Part shown: positions 1-8,435 of the stretch, piece by piece
Numbering within the stretch: the first letter of the stretch is position 1
Layout: each line of letters begins with the position of its first letter
From: Methylophaga sulfidovorans
GTDB taxonomy: Bacteria > Pseudomonadota > Gammaproteobacteria > Nitrosococcales > Methylophagaceae
Reading direction: 5' to 3'
Length of the DNA: 64,000 nucleotides
Assembly (NCBI RefSeq): GCF_900114205.1
Contig: NZ_FOSH01000001.1
Span: 207,048-271,047 of the forward strand
Made by a program: the position numbers and the translations under genes
Notes under the pieces: generated by a model
Database searches by the model: none
What the model was told of the DNA's origin: nothing
The model's input: only the letters and a program-made list of their open reading frames with translations

Positions 1-1152
1 GTTCACACCTAAATCCCATGAACGTACTTCTGAGTCAACAGAGCTACCCGCCTGGTTATCCCATAAGCTATAGCGTGTGAAGATACCAATCGCATCGGTC
101 AGTTTATAAGAAGGTTCTAGATACCAGCCCATCTGCTTATCTGCGCCTACCGATTTAGGCCCGTCACCTTCTAAATGCCATGTTGCATATAGAGCACGGA
201 AACCAAATTTTCCTTGTTGAATAGCCGTATGCGCTTCCCACAACACAGCACTGCCTGCATCGTGATCATTACCCTGTGTCACATCTTCCTGATATTGCAA
301 TGAGGTGGCAACTTCAACACCGGGAATAGCCGTCCACTTCAGTCTGCCTGTGTATGCAAAATCACTGGCATCGGCTTCAGATACTTTTTGGCGACCACTA
401 CGAACAGAGTAATCCTTGCTAGCCGAAGTATTTAAGCCAGAAGTCATTGCGGCATCATAAGAAAAACCCGGTGCCAACTCCCCACTAAACATCACACCGC
501 CTTCCCACCAGGTCGTAGGAATGATGTTTTTCTCAACATTATTGCGTTCTACACCATAAAAAGTATTTGGCTCATGCGTTTCATTCAATAAACCAATGGG
601 GATAAGGAATAAACCTGCATTAACGCGATGCTTATCATTAAAGTCGTATTGAATATAGGCTTGCTCAAGCTCAACTTCACCGTTTTGACCTTCACCAGAG
701 ATGGAGTGCTCTAACTCCAACTCTGAAAATAGGCGAAGTCGATCATTAAACTCATGATTAAAAAATAAGACAAAGCGATGAAAGTCAATTTCATCCTTAT
801 CAGCGCCACTACCCTGATTCTGTAAATTATTGTAGTGCAGCTCTCCATAGCCACCGATAGACGTCTTACTTTCTTGGGCAGCAGAGGCTTTTACGGCTTC
901 TTCTGTTGCCACAGCTAATGCTTCAGCCGTTTCATTTGCCTGTTCAGCTTTAGCTTGTGTGGCAACGACTTGCTGTTTAAGTGTTTGATTTTCTGTTTTC
1001 AGTTCTGCGTTTTGTTGTTTAACTTCATTCAGCTGTTGTTTCATTTCTTGTAACAACTGCCAGATTTCTTCATTTGTCGGCGTAGCTGCCTGTGCTGATG
1101 CCATTAAAGTCATCAAGGCACTCGCCAAAAGTGATTTTTTGTATTTTTGCAT
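1..1152 (-). CDS. porin, coiled-coil N-terminus plus beta-barrel (partial, cut by window start)
   Basis: The reading frame stays open to the window edge, so the C-terminal end of this outer-membrane protein is missing (384 codons seen). The start ATG at 1152 is followed by a Lys-rich signal peptide ending near ASAQA. Next comes a Gln/Glu/Ala-rich coiled coil (about residues 25-95), then a barrel-like stretch opening with IGGYGELHYN and DFHRFVLFF. Coiled coil plus barrel with a GYGE/HRF opening is typical of phosphate-selective-type (OprP/O) and related porins. The substrate cannot be read from this. A Fur-box-like sequence lies just upstream (1204-1218), and the next genes upstream may also be iron controlled, so a role in uptake under iron limitation is possible but inferred. 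Confidence 0.75.
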   Translation of the reverse strand, partial: MQKYKKSLLASALMTLMASAQAATPTNEEIWQLLQEMKQQLNEVKQQNAELKTENQTLKQQVVATQAKAEQANETAEALAVATEEAVKASAAQESKTSIGGYGELHYNNLQNQGSGADKDEIDFHRFVLFFNHEFNDRLRLFSELELEHSISGEGQNGEVELEQAYIQYDFNDKHRVNAGLFLIPIGLLNETHEPNTFYGVERNNVEKNIIPTTWWEGGVMFSGELAPGFSYDAAMTSGLNTSASKDYSVRSGRQKVSEADASDFAYTGRLKWTAIPGVEVATSLQYQEDVTQGNDHDAGSAVLWEAHTAIQQGKFGFRALYATWHLEGDGPKSVGADKQMGWYLEPSYKLTDAIGIFTRYSLWDNQAGSSVDSEVRSWDLGVN

Positions 1153-1203
1153 ACTCTCTCTTCCTGTTTTCAATCGTAAAAACAAGAGAAAGTATACCCA
1201 GAT

Positions 1204-1218
1204 TGCGAATCACTATCA
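1204..1218 (-). promoter_or_regulatory. candidate Fur box upstream of the porin
   Basis: On the minus strand this reads TGATAGTGATTCGCA, matching the 7-1-7 Fur consensus TGATAATGATTATCA at about 12 of 15 positions. It sits about 50 bases before the porin start. A match of this size can arise by chance, so this is a candidate only. Confidence 0.35.
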
Positions 1219-1276
1219 CTTAGTTTTAGGTATTTTTCATATATTCATAAGGAAATATTCATATATAAAACCAGGA

Positions 1277-1495
1277 CTACATCATGACACGAAGACTGGG
1301 CTGTGATGAATGAGTTGAATTTAACTCAAACAAACCTCTGCTTATATCATGAGCAAATTGAGTAAAGTGATGTTCACTCATTCTTACCGTGATCGACCCC
1401 ATTGTAAGATGCATCATCTTACAATCCGGACAATGCTGGATATCTACGGTTTTGGATTCATATATCGTTTCTGGTTTACATGCTCTGCTCGCCAT
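1277..1495 (-). CDS. small Cys/His-containing protein of unknown function
   Basis: This 72-aa protein starts at an ATG six bases after GGAG. It carries an HCPDCKMMHL stretch around residues 21-30, a C-x2-C with flanking His that could bind metal, followed by a short predicted beta/helix segment. It is the last gene of a three-gene leftward group (1277-1954) with a Fur-box-like site in front. I do not recognise a named family. Similar small CPxC proteins occur beside iron-uptake genes, which is a recollection rather than proof. Its C-terminal 15 residues are Ser-rich and probably unstructured. Confidence 0.6.
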   Translation of the reverse strand: MASRACKPETIYESKTVDIQHCPDCKMMHLTMGSITVRMSEHHFTQFAHDISRGLFELNSTHSSQPSLRVMM

Positions 1496-1514
1496 GGTGA
1501 CTCCGTTTGAATAA

Positions 1515-1769
1515 TTAAATAAGGTAAAACGCTGTTCGCTGTTTCAGATTTCGATGTCGGCAATAAACATCCCACCAGCTTTTGGCATAGGACTGCCAAA
1601 GTGTTTTGATGGTAAGACGATCATCTTGAGTGATTAATAAGCGGTAATTACGACTGATTTGTAATGCCAGACATGCTGAGGGATTGAGTTGATAATAAAC
1701 CACCAACTCTTTAATCGCTGCCAGCAAACATTCTCGCTGCCACTCCGGACGTTTTAGTGGCATATTCAT
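1515..1769 (-). CDS. small hypothetical protein, middle gene of putative Fur operon
   Basis: The 84-aa product has many aromatic and basic residues (YYQLNPSACLALQ, SYAKSWWDVYCRHR) and no signal peptide. Its ATG overlaps the stop of the preceding gene by four bases (ATGA at 1766-1769), so the two are translationally coupled. That coupling is the best evidence that it is a real gene. No function is recognised. The operon position behind an iron-box-like sequence suggests a part in iron or haem handling, which is inference. Confidence 0.55.
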   Translation of the reverse strand: MNMPLKRPEWQRECLLAAIKELVVYYQLNPSACLALQISRNYRLLITQDDRLTIKTLWQSYAKSWWDVYCRHRNLKQRTAFYLI

Positions 1770-1954
1770 GACTTTAATTTCCTTGCTGCTGTAGAAAGCA
1801 GCATATTCCAGACCGTTTTCTTTGAGCTTCTATCAAGACAATTAAAATCAGCAGCATGAAGCTTGCCTTCACGTATCAATGTCTCTAACTTATTTTCATC
1901 AAAAGCCAGATGAATGCTATGTCGTCCTTGCGTATTAAATTGAGCTGTTTTCAT
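1766..1954 (-). CDS. small hypothetical protein, first gene of putative Fur operon
   Basis: I place the start at the ATG at 1954 because GGGAGG lies five bases before it. An upstream GTG at 1960 touches the ribosome site and is less likely. The 62-aa product contains an LIREGKLHAADFNCLDRSSK segment resembling short conserved proteins found near iron-regulated genes in other gammaproteobacteria (recollection, no named family). It is probably a small soluble protein. It is coupled to the next gene by an ATGA overlap. Confidence 0.6.
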   Translation of the reverse strand: MKTAQFNTQGRHSIHLAFDENKLETLIREGKLHAADFNCLDRSSKKTVWNMLLSTAARKLKS

Positions 1955-2007
1955 ACTCACCTCCCGCTAACAATGTGGAGATGAGTATAAATACATTTAA
2001 ATCTAAA

Positions 2008-2026
2008 TGCAAATCATTCTTATTTA
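2008..2026 (-). promoter_or_regulatory. candidate Fur box before the three small genes
   Basis: The minus strand reads ATAAGAATGATTTGCATTT, close to the common Fur form ATGAGAATGATTCTCATTT. It lies about 55 bases upstream of the first small gene in an A/T-rich stretch, where a promoter would be. This is a candidate based on consensus similarity only. Confidence 0.45.
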
Positions 2027-2054
2027 AAATAATGTAAAGTTTTGGGGAGTAGCT

Positions 2055-2573
2055 TTAAGGAGAATAAGATCCCGTACCGTAATAACCGTAGCCTACAAAT
2101 GGCCAGTCATGTTTAGGATTATAGGGAAGACCAGACACCGGATTATTTGCTGGCCAGCGTTGATCTTTAATCAACTGAATAACGGGCAGAGTTAATTGCT
2201 TTTGATCGACAGTAATAGATTTGTGATCAACAACTTCACCTAATACTGTAACGAAGCTATCTTTTTTGTAGACTTCAGGGTCAAGAAAGTCTGCACTACG
2301 AATAAAAAAACGACCGTCACTGTCATTGCTTTCATCAGGTCGGCCTACACGGTTCAGTGGAAACTGAACAACCAGTATTTCTGATTGCTGTTCATTATTC
2401 TCAACAGCAATAATTTTGCCTCCCCAACGAACCGTTTTACCTTTATATAACTCAATATTCTCGGCGACCTGCTTAAGAGACAAATCTTCTGTCGGCGGTT
2501 TAATGGTTGGCGACATATAACTACACGCTGTCAGTGCAGACAAAACTAATATAAGTATGATGAAACGAACCAT
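2055..2573 (-). CDS. slp: Slp-family outer-membrane lipoprotein
   Basis: The start at 2573 is preferred over an in-frame start at 2597 because AGGAGG lies seven bases before it. The protein then begins MVRFIILILVLSALTACS, a lipoprotein signal with the lipobox LTAC (lipidated Cys about residue 17). The body, about 155 residues, has the Slp layout: LSLKQV, a KGKTVRWGGKI beta stretch, FPLNRVGRP and DGRFFIRSADFLDPEVY. Slp proteins are starvation- or stationary-phase lipoproteins of the outer membrane with no defined biochemical activity. The C-terminus is rich in Gly/Tyr. It stands alone between the Fur-type operon and rbgA. Confidence 0.85.
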   Translation of the reverse strand: MVRFIILILVLSALTACSYMSPTIKPPTEDLSLKQVAENIELYKGKTVRWGGKIIAVENNEQQSEILVVQFPLNRVGRPDESNDSDGRFFIRSADFLDPEVYKKDSFVTVLGEVVDHKSITVDQKQLTLPVIQLIKDQRWPANNPVSGLPYNPKHDWPFVGYGYYGTGSYSP

Positions 2574-2618
2574 TGGCAAACCTCCTGTCATTAACACTTA
2601 ATGAATCTATTTAAGTTC

Positions 2619-3536
2619 TTACTTCTTCTTTCTGTTCTTTTTTCGCTCAGCCTTTTTTGCTGCTTTTTCTTCTCGGGCAATTAGAACCTGTTGCCATTCT
2701 GCTTCTATCATTTCAGGCGTCTCCCAGGTTACCCTTCCCAGCATACCCGCCCGGACCTCGGTCAGAATGATTTTAGCGGTACGATCCAAATCCACCTTAG
2801 CACCAGACCTTAAGCAGCCCCGTTTGATTCCGATAGCTTCCATATTTTCGAACGGATATTCAGTTAAGGTATCCAGGCCGAAGCGGTCTTTTAACTGTTC
2901 AGGATAAGCTTGCATCAAATACTCAACGGCATATAAGGCAATATCATCATTATCAATTGCCGTTTCTTTTATCGCACCCGTCACGGCTAAACGATAACCA
3001 CCATGAGGGTTCTCCAGATTTGGCCATAGCACGCCTGGGGTATCATGCAAGACAACGCCTTGTTCAAGTCTGATACGTTGTTGCATTTTGGTAATAGCTG
3101 GCTCATTGCCTGTTTTTGCTATTTGGCGACCAGCAAGACTGTTAATTAATGTGGATTTCCCGACATTCGGAATCCCCATAATCATCGTGTTAATCGGTCT
3201 TCCCGCCTCCGCTTTAGACGGAACCATTTTTCGACACAGGGCGAGTAAATCAGCGATACCTTCATTTTGCTGAGCTACCATCGTCAGTGTTTTTGTATGG
3301 CTTTCTTGCTCAAAATGCTGTTGCCAACGTTCTGTCAACACGACATCAGCCAGATCATATTTGTTCAATAACTTAATACAGGGTTTGTCCTTACGAATCT
3401 CTGCCAGCATAGGATTCTGACTACTGAAAGGGATTCTGGCGTCCAGTACTTCGATGATTAAATCGACCTGTGGCAAGATCTCTTTCATCTCTTTACTGGC
3501 CTTGTGCATGTGGCCGGGATACCACTGAATTGCCAT
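2619..3536 (-). CDS. rbgA: ribosome biogenesis GTPase YlqF/RbgA
   Basis: This is a 305-aa circularly permuted GTPase that assists late assembly of the large ribosomal subunit. The G motifs appear in permuted order: G4 NKYDLAD near residue 57 comes before the P-loop GIPNVGKSTLIN near residue 122 and the G3 motif DTPG near residue 165. The N-terminus MAIQWYPGHMHKA is diagnostic of the YlqF family. The C-terminal end is a lysine-rich tail (KKAERKKNRKKK) that could contact rRNA. Length fits the family. The gene is read alone, leftward, with about 60 bases to the large HD-GYP gene. Confidence 0.92.
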   Translation of the reverse strand: MAIQWYPGHMHKASKEMKEILPQVDLIIEVLDARIPFSSQNPMLAEIRKDKPCIKLLNKYDLADVVLTERWQQHFEQESHTKTLTMVAQQNEGIADLLALCRKMVPSKAEAGRPINTMIMGIPNVGKSTLINSLAGRQIAKTGNEPAITKMQQRIRLEQGVVLHDTPGVLWPNLENPHGGYRLAVTGAIKETAIDNDDIALYAVEYLMQAYPEQLKDRFGLDTLTEYPFENMEAIGIKRGCLRSGAKVDLDRTAKIILTEVRAGMLGRVTWETPEMIEAEWQQVLIAREEKAAKKAERKKNRKKK

Positions 3537-3599
3537 AACTACATCTTCTTTGTTTAAACGAATCAGACCATTTTAGTCTAATTCCGTCTAAACCGCTGT

Positions 3600-6500
3600 T
3601 TAGTCATCATTCAGATATTGGCTGACATCCACTTTATCGATTTGTTGGGCCGGTAAGAATCGTTTCGCATACTGCAAATACACACCTGACTTAAGGAATA
3701 ATTTAAACACCTCAGGATCAATGTGTCCGGTCTCTTTCATCTCATTTAATATGCTAAGAGCCTGACTAATAGGCATGGCTTTTTTATAGGGTCTATCCGC
3801 TGCGGTCAGTGCTTCATAGATGTCAGCAAGTACCATCACCCGCTCCGGAATAGAGAGTTCGTTTCCCATCAACTGTCTTGGGTACCCAGTCCCTAAAGCC
3901 GTTTCATGGTGAGTTGATGCATAACGAGGAACACGCTGTAATTCCTTAGGAAGTGGCAGACTCTCAAGCATTTTTATCGTGCTGATAATATGTTCATTAA
4001 TTTTGAAACGGTCTTCCGCTGTCAGTGTGCCTTTTTTTATCGACAGATTATAAAGCTCACCTAAGTTATACAGACTCTCTGGCACCGTCATCTTGATACC
4101 AAATTTTTCGTCAAATTCTGTTCCGTTTACGCGCTCGATAATATGTTCTTTTTTATCTGCCAGTAAATATTCTGTCGCAGGTAGTGGTTGTGCTTGTGCG
4201 TTATAACGATTTAGCTCTATATGAGATAACCCCTGCCGATCATCAAAAAATCGCTGCCAAGTTCGTTTTGATAATTGCTCCAGTCGGGCAATATCTTCAT
4301 CACTCATAAACTCACCGCCAATATTTGCTCTGGCAATAAAGGCAAAGTCATCTTGCAACTGCCGTTGCTTTTGCTGCTTAACTAAAAGTGGTTTTTCTTC
4401 ATCAACATCAGGGTTATCAGAAGATAACTTACTCAGCAGAAATTCAATCTCAGCATCACGCCATAGCACTTCAAAGCGCATCCTTATTTCATGAATACGA
4501 TTGTAAAGCGATTCTAATTTAGTGCCCTTATCAATGATATGCTCAGGCGTGGTGATTTTACCGCAGTCATGAAGCCAGGCCGCAACCTGAAACTCTCGCC
4601 ATTCTTCTGGTGAATTAAAGTGAAAGTTTTTAAAGCTGCCAGACTCAGATTTTTCTACCTCATGCATTAGCATAAAGGCCAGCTCAGGAACGCGCTCACA
4701 ATGTCCCGCGGTATGAGGTGACTTGTCATCGATAGCCTGAGCAATCACTTTTATCATGGCATCCAATAAGTCTTGTTGTGCCTTTTCATGCTTTTGAATG
4801 GACTTGGACATGTCCATCATTGAGTTAACCAATCCTTTTAACTCAATGATCTTAGTACTCACTTTGGTGACGTTGGTATAGTCTCTTTGAGTGATTTTTC
4901 TACTTTCTTCGGCTAGCCGCCTGACTGGACCGACAAAAGGATTCGCTAATAACCAGGACAGAGGCAGCAAACACAAAAGTGCTAATGCACTCAATAAAAT
5001 GGATGTTTTAACCCTCGATATTGCCGAAGCAAAAATCGTATCGACTGGGGCGAGAATAGCCAAAATATCGGTTTTATCGTTATAAAGTGAAAATACCTTC
5101 ATATAAACAAAGTATGATTTGTCACCGATATCTATAATGTTCAACCCGCTTGGCAAATCATGCTGCGCCATTTGCAGTAGTTTCTGGTAGGGTACCGCGC
5201 CTAATTGATAGTTCCTTTCGCGATTACTCCTTAACCACTTATCATCCATAGCCTCAATATACTCGGGACCTAATTTCGATAAGGCCTCATTGAACAGCGC
5301 CGTCAATTTTTCATCCGACCTGTGCAACATAAAATGTAATTGTGTGGGTAGTTCTACATCATCAAAATTCCGGACAGGTGTGATATTGACATCATCAATA
5401 AAGAACTGTTTTACGGTATAAGTCAGCACCGCCATGGTATCGATAGCTGCATCAGCCTTACCGGTCTCTACTGCATCGAACATACCTCTGACATTAGATA
5501 CCTGAATAATTTGTGTCTCTGGTAATTGTTCTTCCAGTTTACTGGCTAAAAGCCAGCCTTCCGGTATGGCTACCTTCTTTCCTTTCAACCCATCAAGGTT
5601 ATCAATTCTTTCTGAGGATTTGGCTGTCAAAATGCCATAAGTAACATCGAGGAAAGGAGCTGTTAAACGTCCAAACAGTCGCCTGGTTGGCTCATCAAAT
5701 AATGGCTGAAGCACATCAAGGTCACGATTGAAAAACATTTCAGCCATCACTCGCCATGAAGAACCATTTACATAATGAATTTTTATACCTGTCATCTGTG
5801 AAATATAGTTCAGCGTGTCAACGGCATAACCATAGGGCGTTCCTGAAGCCGAAAAATTAATGGGTGCCCAGTCAGTCTCATTAGACACCAATAGATAAGG
5901 TATCCCCTTCACCAGCTCTTTTTGTTCATCGGTCATCTCAAAAGCCGGGGGAGCAGGCAAAGTATCTTTTTGACTTAACACATTATTGCTGGCGATTAAC
6001 TCGCCATTTTTTTGATATAGATAAATTTCGGTTGAAGTATCATCGACCTGCTTTTTCAGAAACTTATCTAATGCTGCCCGGGTAATATCCAGCGCAATAA
6101 CAGTGTTATTTTTTGCTAATTTTATGGAGTAGGTATTGCCTGCAATCTGCGTTATCTGAAATAAATGGGGTGAAGATTTATGAACTTTTTCACTCGAACT
6201 ATTGAGAAACCAGGGCCGATTTCGTGGATCAAATTTTGTCGGCTCCGTTACCGTTGTTCTTAACTTAAAATTATCATCGTAATACTGAACTGTCTTTTTA
6301 CGTGATTTTCCCTGGCCTGATACTTTGCTAACCACCCAACTATCTTCAGTTGTTGCTTCTAAATTGCGTCGTAGAGCTGGAGAGATTTTTAGATTGCTTA
6401 TCTCATAATAATCACCATTATTAAAACCAATATGGAGTGAACTGGATAGCGAATTAGTTAGCAATGCATCGGCTAAAAGCTGTCTTTTATCGGCTGTTAT

Positions 6501-6797
6501 CTGAGATAAATTAGACAACGATATCGTTTGGGATAATAGTTTAACCGTGTAACTGGCACTCTTATCTATATCGTCAATACGGGTTTGAATATTCTTAGCC
6601 GTTTTTTCATAAATCTGTAGCGTTGATTCAGCAGCTAATTTCTTACTAAAGAAATACTGTAGGCTGACTGCCACTGAAGCTGTAACTACGGTAGCAAATA
6701 GAAAAAAGAGTATGACTGCTGCTCGAATTGATATACGAAAATGCTTTGCCAGCTTGGTAGCTGAAACCGATAATCTTCTAATCAGCAATGAGCTCAA
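3600..6797 (-). CDS. two-sensor HD-GYP cyclic-di-GMP phosphodiesterase
   Basis: The 1065-aa membrane receptor has an N-terminal helix (about 25-47), a periplasmic Cache-like sensor (about 50-270) and a complete solute-binding-protein-3 type sensor (about 290-540, with TDWAPINFSASGTPYGYAVD). A second membrane helix (about 620-645) and a HAMP-like linker lead to an HD-GYP domain. The HD motif is HDCGK near 744 and the second motif is HHETALGTGYP near 965-972. HD-GYP domains hydrolyse c-di-GMP. The HD and GYP halves are separated by about 225 residues, far more than usual, owing to an inserted helical segment (about 765-925). The start is TTG at 6797 with AAGGTG six bases upstream; no ATG is near. 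Two stacked ligand sensors suggest amino-acid-like or small-molecule control of biofilm or motility. Confidence 0.88.
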   Translation of the reverse strand: MSSLLIRRLSVSATKLAKHFRISIRAAVILFFLFATVVTASVAVSLQYFFSKKLAAESTLQIYEKTAKNIQTRIDDIDKSASYTVKLLSQTISLSNLSQITADKRQLLADALLTNSLSSSLHIGFNNGDYYEISNLKISPALRRNLEATTEDSWVVSKVSGQGKSRKKTVQYYDDNFKLRTTVTEPTKFDPRNRPWFLNSSSEKVHKSSPHLFQITQIAGNTYSIKLAKNNTVIALDITRAALDKFLKKQVDDTSTEIYLYQKNGELIASNNVLSQKDTLPAPPAFEMTDEQKELVKGIPYLLVSNETDWAPINFSASGTPYGYAVDTLNYISQMTGIKIHYVNGSSWRVMAEMFFNRDLDVLQPLFDEPTRRLFGRLTAPFLDVTYGILTAKSSERIDNLDGLKGKKVAIPEGWLLASKLEEQLPETQIIQVSNVRGMFDAVETGKADAAIDTMAVLTYTVKQFFIDDVNITPVRNFDDVELPTQLHFMLHRSDEKLTALFNEALSKLGPEYIEAMDDKWLRSNRERNYQLGAVPYQKLLQMAQHDLPSGLNIIDIGDKSYFVYMKVFSLYNDKTDILAILAPVDTIFASAISRVKTSILLSALALLCLLPLSWLLANPFVGPVRRLAEESRKITQRDYTNVTKVSTKIIELKGLVNSMMDMSKSIQKHEKAQQDLLDAMIKVIAQAIDDKSPHTAGHCERVPELAFMLMHEVEKSESGSFKNFHFNSPEEWREFQVAAWLHDCGKITTPEHIIDKGTKLESLYNRIHEIRMRFEVLWRDAEIEFLLSKLSSDNPDVDEEKPLLVKQQKQRQLQDDFAFIARANIGGEFMSDEDIARLEQLSKRTWQRFFDDRQGLSHIELNRYNAQAQPLPATEYLLADKKEHIIERVNGTEFDEKFGIKMTVPESLYNLGELYNLSIKKGTLTAEDRFKINEHIISTIKMLESLPLPKELQRVPRYASTHHETALGTGYPRQLMGNELSIPERVMVLADIYEALTAADRPYKKAMPISQALSILNEMKETGHIDPEVFKLFLKSGVYLQYAKRFLPAQQIDKVDVSQYLNDD

Positions 6798-6943
6798 TCG
6801 ATAACACCTTTAATTTATTTTAGTTGTACACAACAAAAATTACAGTACTTTTACATTAGTTGTAAATGCTTTATCCAATATTATTGCTAATCTCATTGAC
6901 GTATAATCATATATTCATTTCACTACATACTATCTAAGAAACT

Positions 6944-7510
6944 ATGCCAAAAGCGAGCGAATTAAAGAAAGGAATGGTGGTCGTTGTTGCTGACGAACCT
7001 TATGTTGTTAAAGACATTGATATTCGCAACCCATCATCACGCGGCGCATCAACACTGTATAAAATTCGGTTTAATCATCTCAAAACCAGACAGAAACGTG
7101 ATGAGTCGTTTAAAGGTGAAGATTTTCTAAAAGAAGTGGACTGTGAACGTCAGTTAGTGCAATTTTCCTATCAGGACGGTGACAGTTACGTCTTTATGAA
7201 TAATGAAAGCTTTGAGCAGTACGCTATCAATGCCTCTGACATTGAAGACACTCTGGGTTATATCCATGACGGCTTAGATAATATCGTCGCCGTTTTATTG
7301 GAACAGCAACTTGTGGCTATTGAGTTGCCAGCCGCGGTCTCTTTGACTATTGTGGAGACATCGCCAGGTATCAAGGGCGCTACGGCTGCCGCACGTACAA
7401 AACCGGCAACATTATCGACAGGCATAGAAGTTCAAGTGCCAGAATATATTGAAAACGGAGAAGTCATTAGGGTCAATACCGACACAGGTAAATTTATGTC
7501 GAGAGCCTAA
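6944..7510 (+). CDS. efpL: elongation factor P-like protein EfpL (YeiP)
   Basis: The 188-aa protein has the three-domain EF-P layout: an N-terminal KOW-like domain (MPKASELKKGMVVV), then two OB folds. The first-domain loop carries RNPSSRGAST rather than the EF-P lysine tip, marking the EfpL/YeiP branch, in which an arginine in this longer loop contacts the peptidyl transferase centre. EfpL relieves ribosome stalling at some proline-containing and other difficult sequences. The C-terminal domain ends with TGIEVQVPEYIENGEVIRVNT, the EF-P signature region. The upstream gap contains a TATAAT at 6902-6907 but no clear -35 element. Confidence 0.93.
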   Translation: MPKASELKKGMVVVVADEPYVVKDIDIRNPSSRGASTLYKIRFNHLKTRQKRDESFKGEDFLKEVDCERQLVQFSYQDGDSYVFMNNESFEQYAINASDIEDTLGYIHDGLDNIVAVLLEQQLVAIELPAAVSLTIVETSPGIKGATAAARTKPATLSTGIEVQVPEYIENGEVIRVNTDTGKFMSRA

Positions 7511-7519
7511 ACCTATCGT

Positions 7520-7894
7520 ATGAGGACACGTATCAAACATCTTGTTTTAATTTGCCTAGGCTGGATGTTTGTCGCCCTAGGCATCATTGGCGTTATTCTG
7601 CCATTGATGCCAACCACGATTTTTCTCATATTAGCATTGGCATGTTTTGCTGAAAGTTCTCCTCGGTTTCATCAAATGCTCCTCAACCACAAATGGTTCG
7701 GCCCGCCATTAAGACAGTGGCAGCAAACTCATAGCATGCGTCGTGATGTAAAAAAGAAGGTCTATTTGATCATAATTCTGTCCTTTGCTATTTCTATTGG
7801 AGCAGTCTGGGGCCGGCTTTGGTTACAAGTCATGTTATTCGTTATTGGTCTGACTTTATTAGCCTGTATATATCGAATAAAGGAGTCCAACTAA
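7520..7894 (+). CDS. DUF454 (YbaN-like) inner-membrane protein
   Basis: This 124-aa protein has three predicted membrane segments (about 8-35, 80-97 and 100-117). The YbaN-family hallmark GVILPLMPTTIFLILALACFA lies at about residues 24-44, followed by RFHQMLLNHKWFGPPLRQW. Its function is unknown; the family is widespread in proteobacteria. It follows efpL by nine bases and is probably co-transcribed with it. There is no signal peptide; the first helix is a membrane anchor. Confidence 0.85.
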   Translation: MRTRIKHLVLICLGWMFVALGIIGVILPLMPTTIFLILALACFAESSPRFHQMLLNHKWFGPPLRQWQQTHSMRRDVKKKVYLIIILSFAISIGAVWGRLWLQVMLFVIGLTLLACIYRIKESN

Positions 7895-8021
7895 GGATGC
7901 TTTATTCTTTCAGGCATAGCACTTGGTTATGAAGATATGGATGCTGACGTTAATCAATTTAGAACTGAACACAAAGTAGTAGAAATTTTCACTCAATTTT
8001 ATGATGACTAATGGAGATAAA

Positions 8022-8366
8022 ATGGAATTGCAGGATTTTTTAACGCAATTAAAAACACACCCTGAAAACATAGAATTTGACGATACTATGTCCGTCATAG
8101 AGGCTTATTACGACTTTACCCCTACCGCATTTAAAAACGGCGGTACCACGAATGAAGCCGGACAAAATAATGGCTCATGTAAAATTCTTGGCTTTGGCAA
8201 AATACATTCGCTTAGCGTTGATGAAACATTAGCTTGCTTTGGTAAGTACTATCGTGAGGATGTATTAGCTAATCCAGAAGGTGATGATCATCAAAATATT
8301 CGTCATTTTATGAAGACCGGTTGGGATGGCGTGGTATTTGAAGGTGAACCATTAACAGTCCTTTAA
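8022..8366 (+). CDS. HopJ-type family protein
   Basis: The start is set at the ATG at 8022, with GGAG a few bases upstream; an ATG at 8001 is in frame but lacks a ribosome site. The product (114 aa) shows the pattern of the HopJ family: FDDTMSVIEAYYDFTPTAFKNG, then NEAGQNNGSCKILGFGKIHSL, and a C-terminal NIRHFMKTGWDGVVFEG. Despite the historical type III effector name, the family is common in free-living bacteria and its role is unknown. A clear terminator follows directly. Nothing here points to a secretion system. Confidence 0.85.
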   Translation: MELQDFLTQLKTHPENIEFDDTMSVIEAYYDFTPTAFKNGGTTNEAGQNNGSCKILGFGKIHSLSVDETLACFGKYYREDVLANPEGDDHQNIRHFMKTGWDGVVFEGEPLTVL

Positions 8367-8389
8367 TACATAGAACCACTAAAACAAAA

Positions 8390-8416
8390 AAAGGGAGCTA
8401 AAGCTCCCTTTTTTTA
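8390..8416 (+). terminator. rho-independent terminator, probably bidirectional
   Basis: A stem of GGGAGCT and AGCTCCC with a two-base AA centre is flanked by an A-tract on the left and a T-tract on the right. It sits between the convergent HopJ-type gene and the large oxidoreductase gene and can serve both. Confidence 0.85.
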
Positions 8417-8435
8417 TGGCTTTTACGTCATCAGA

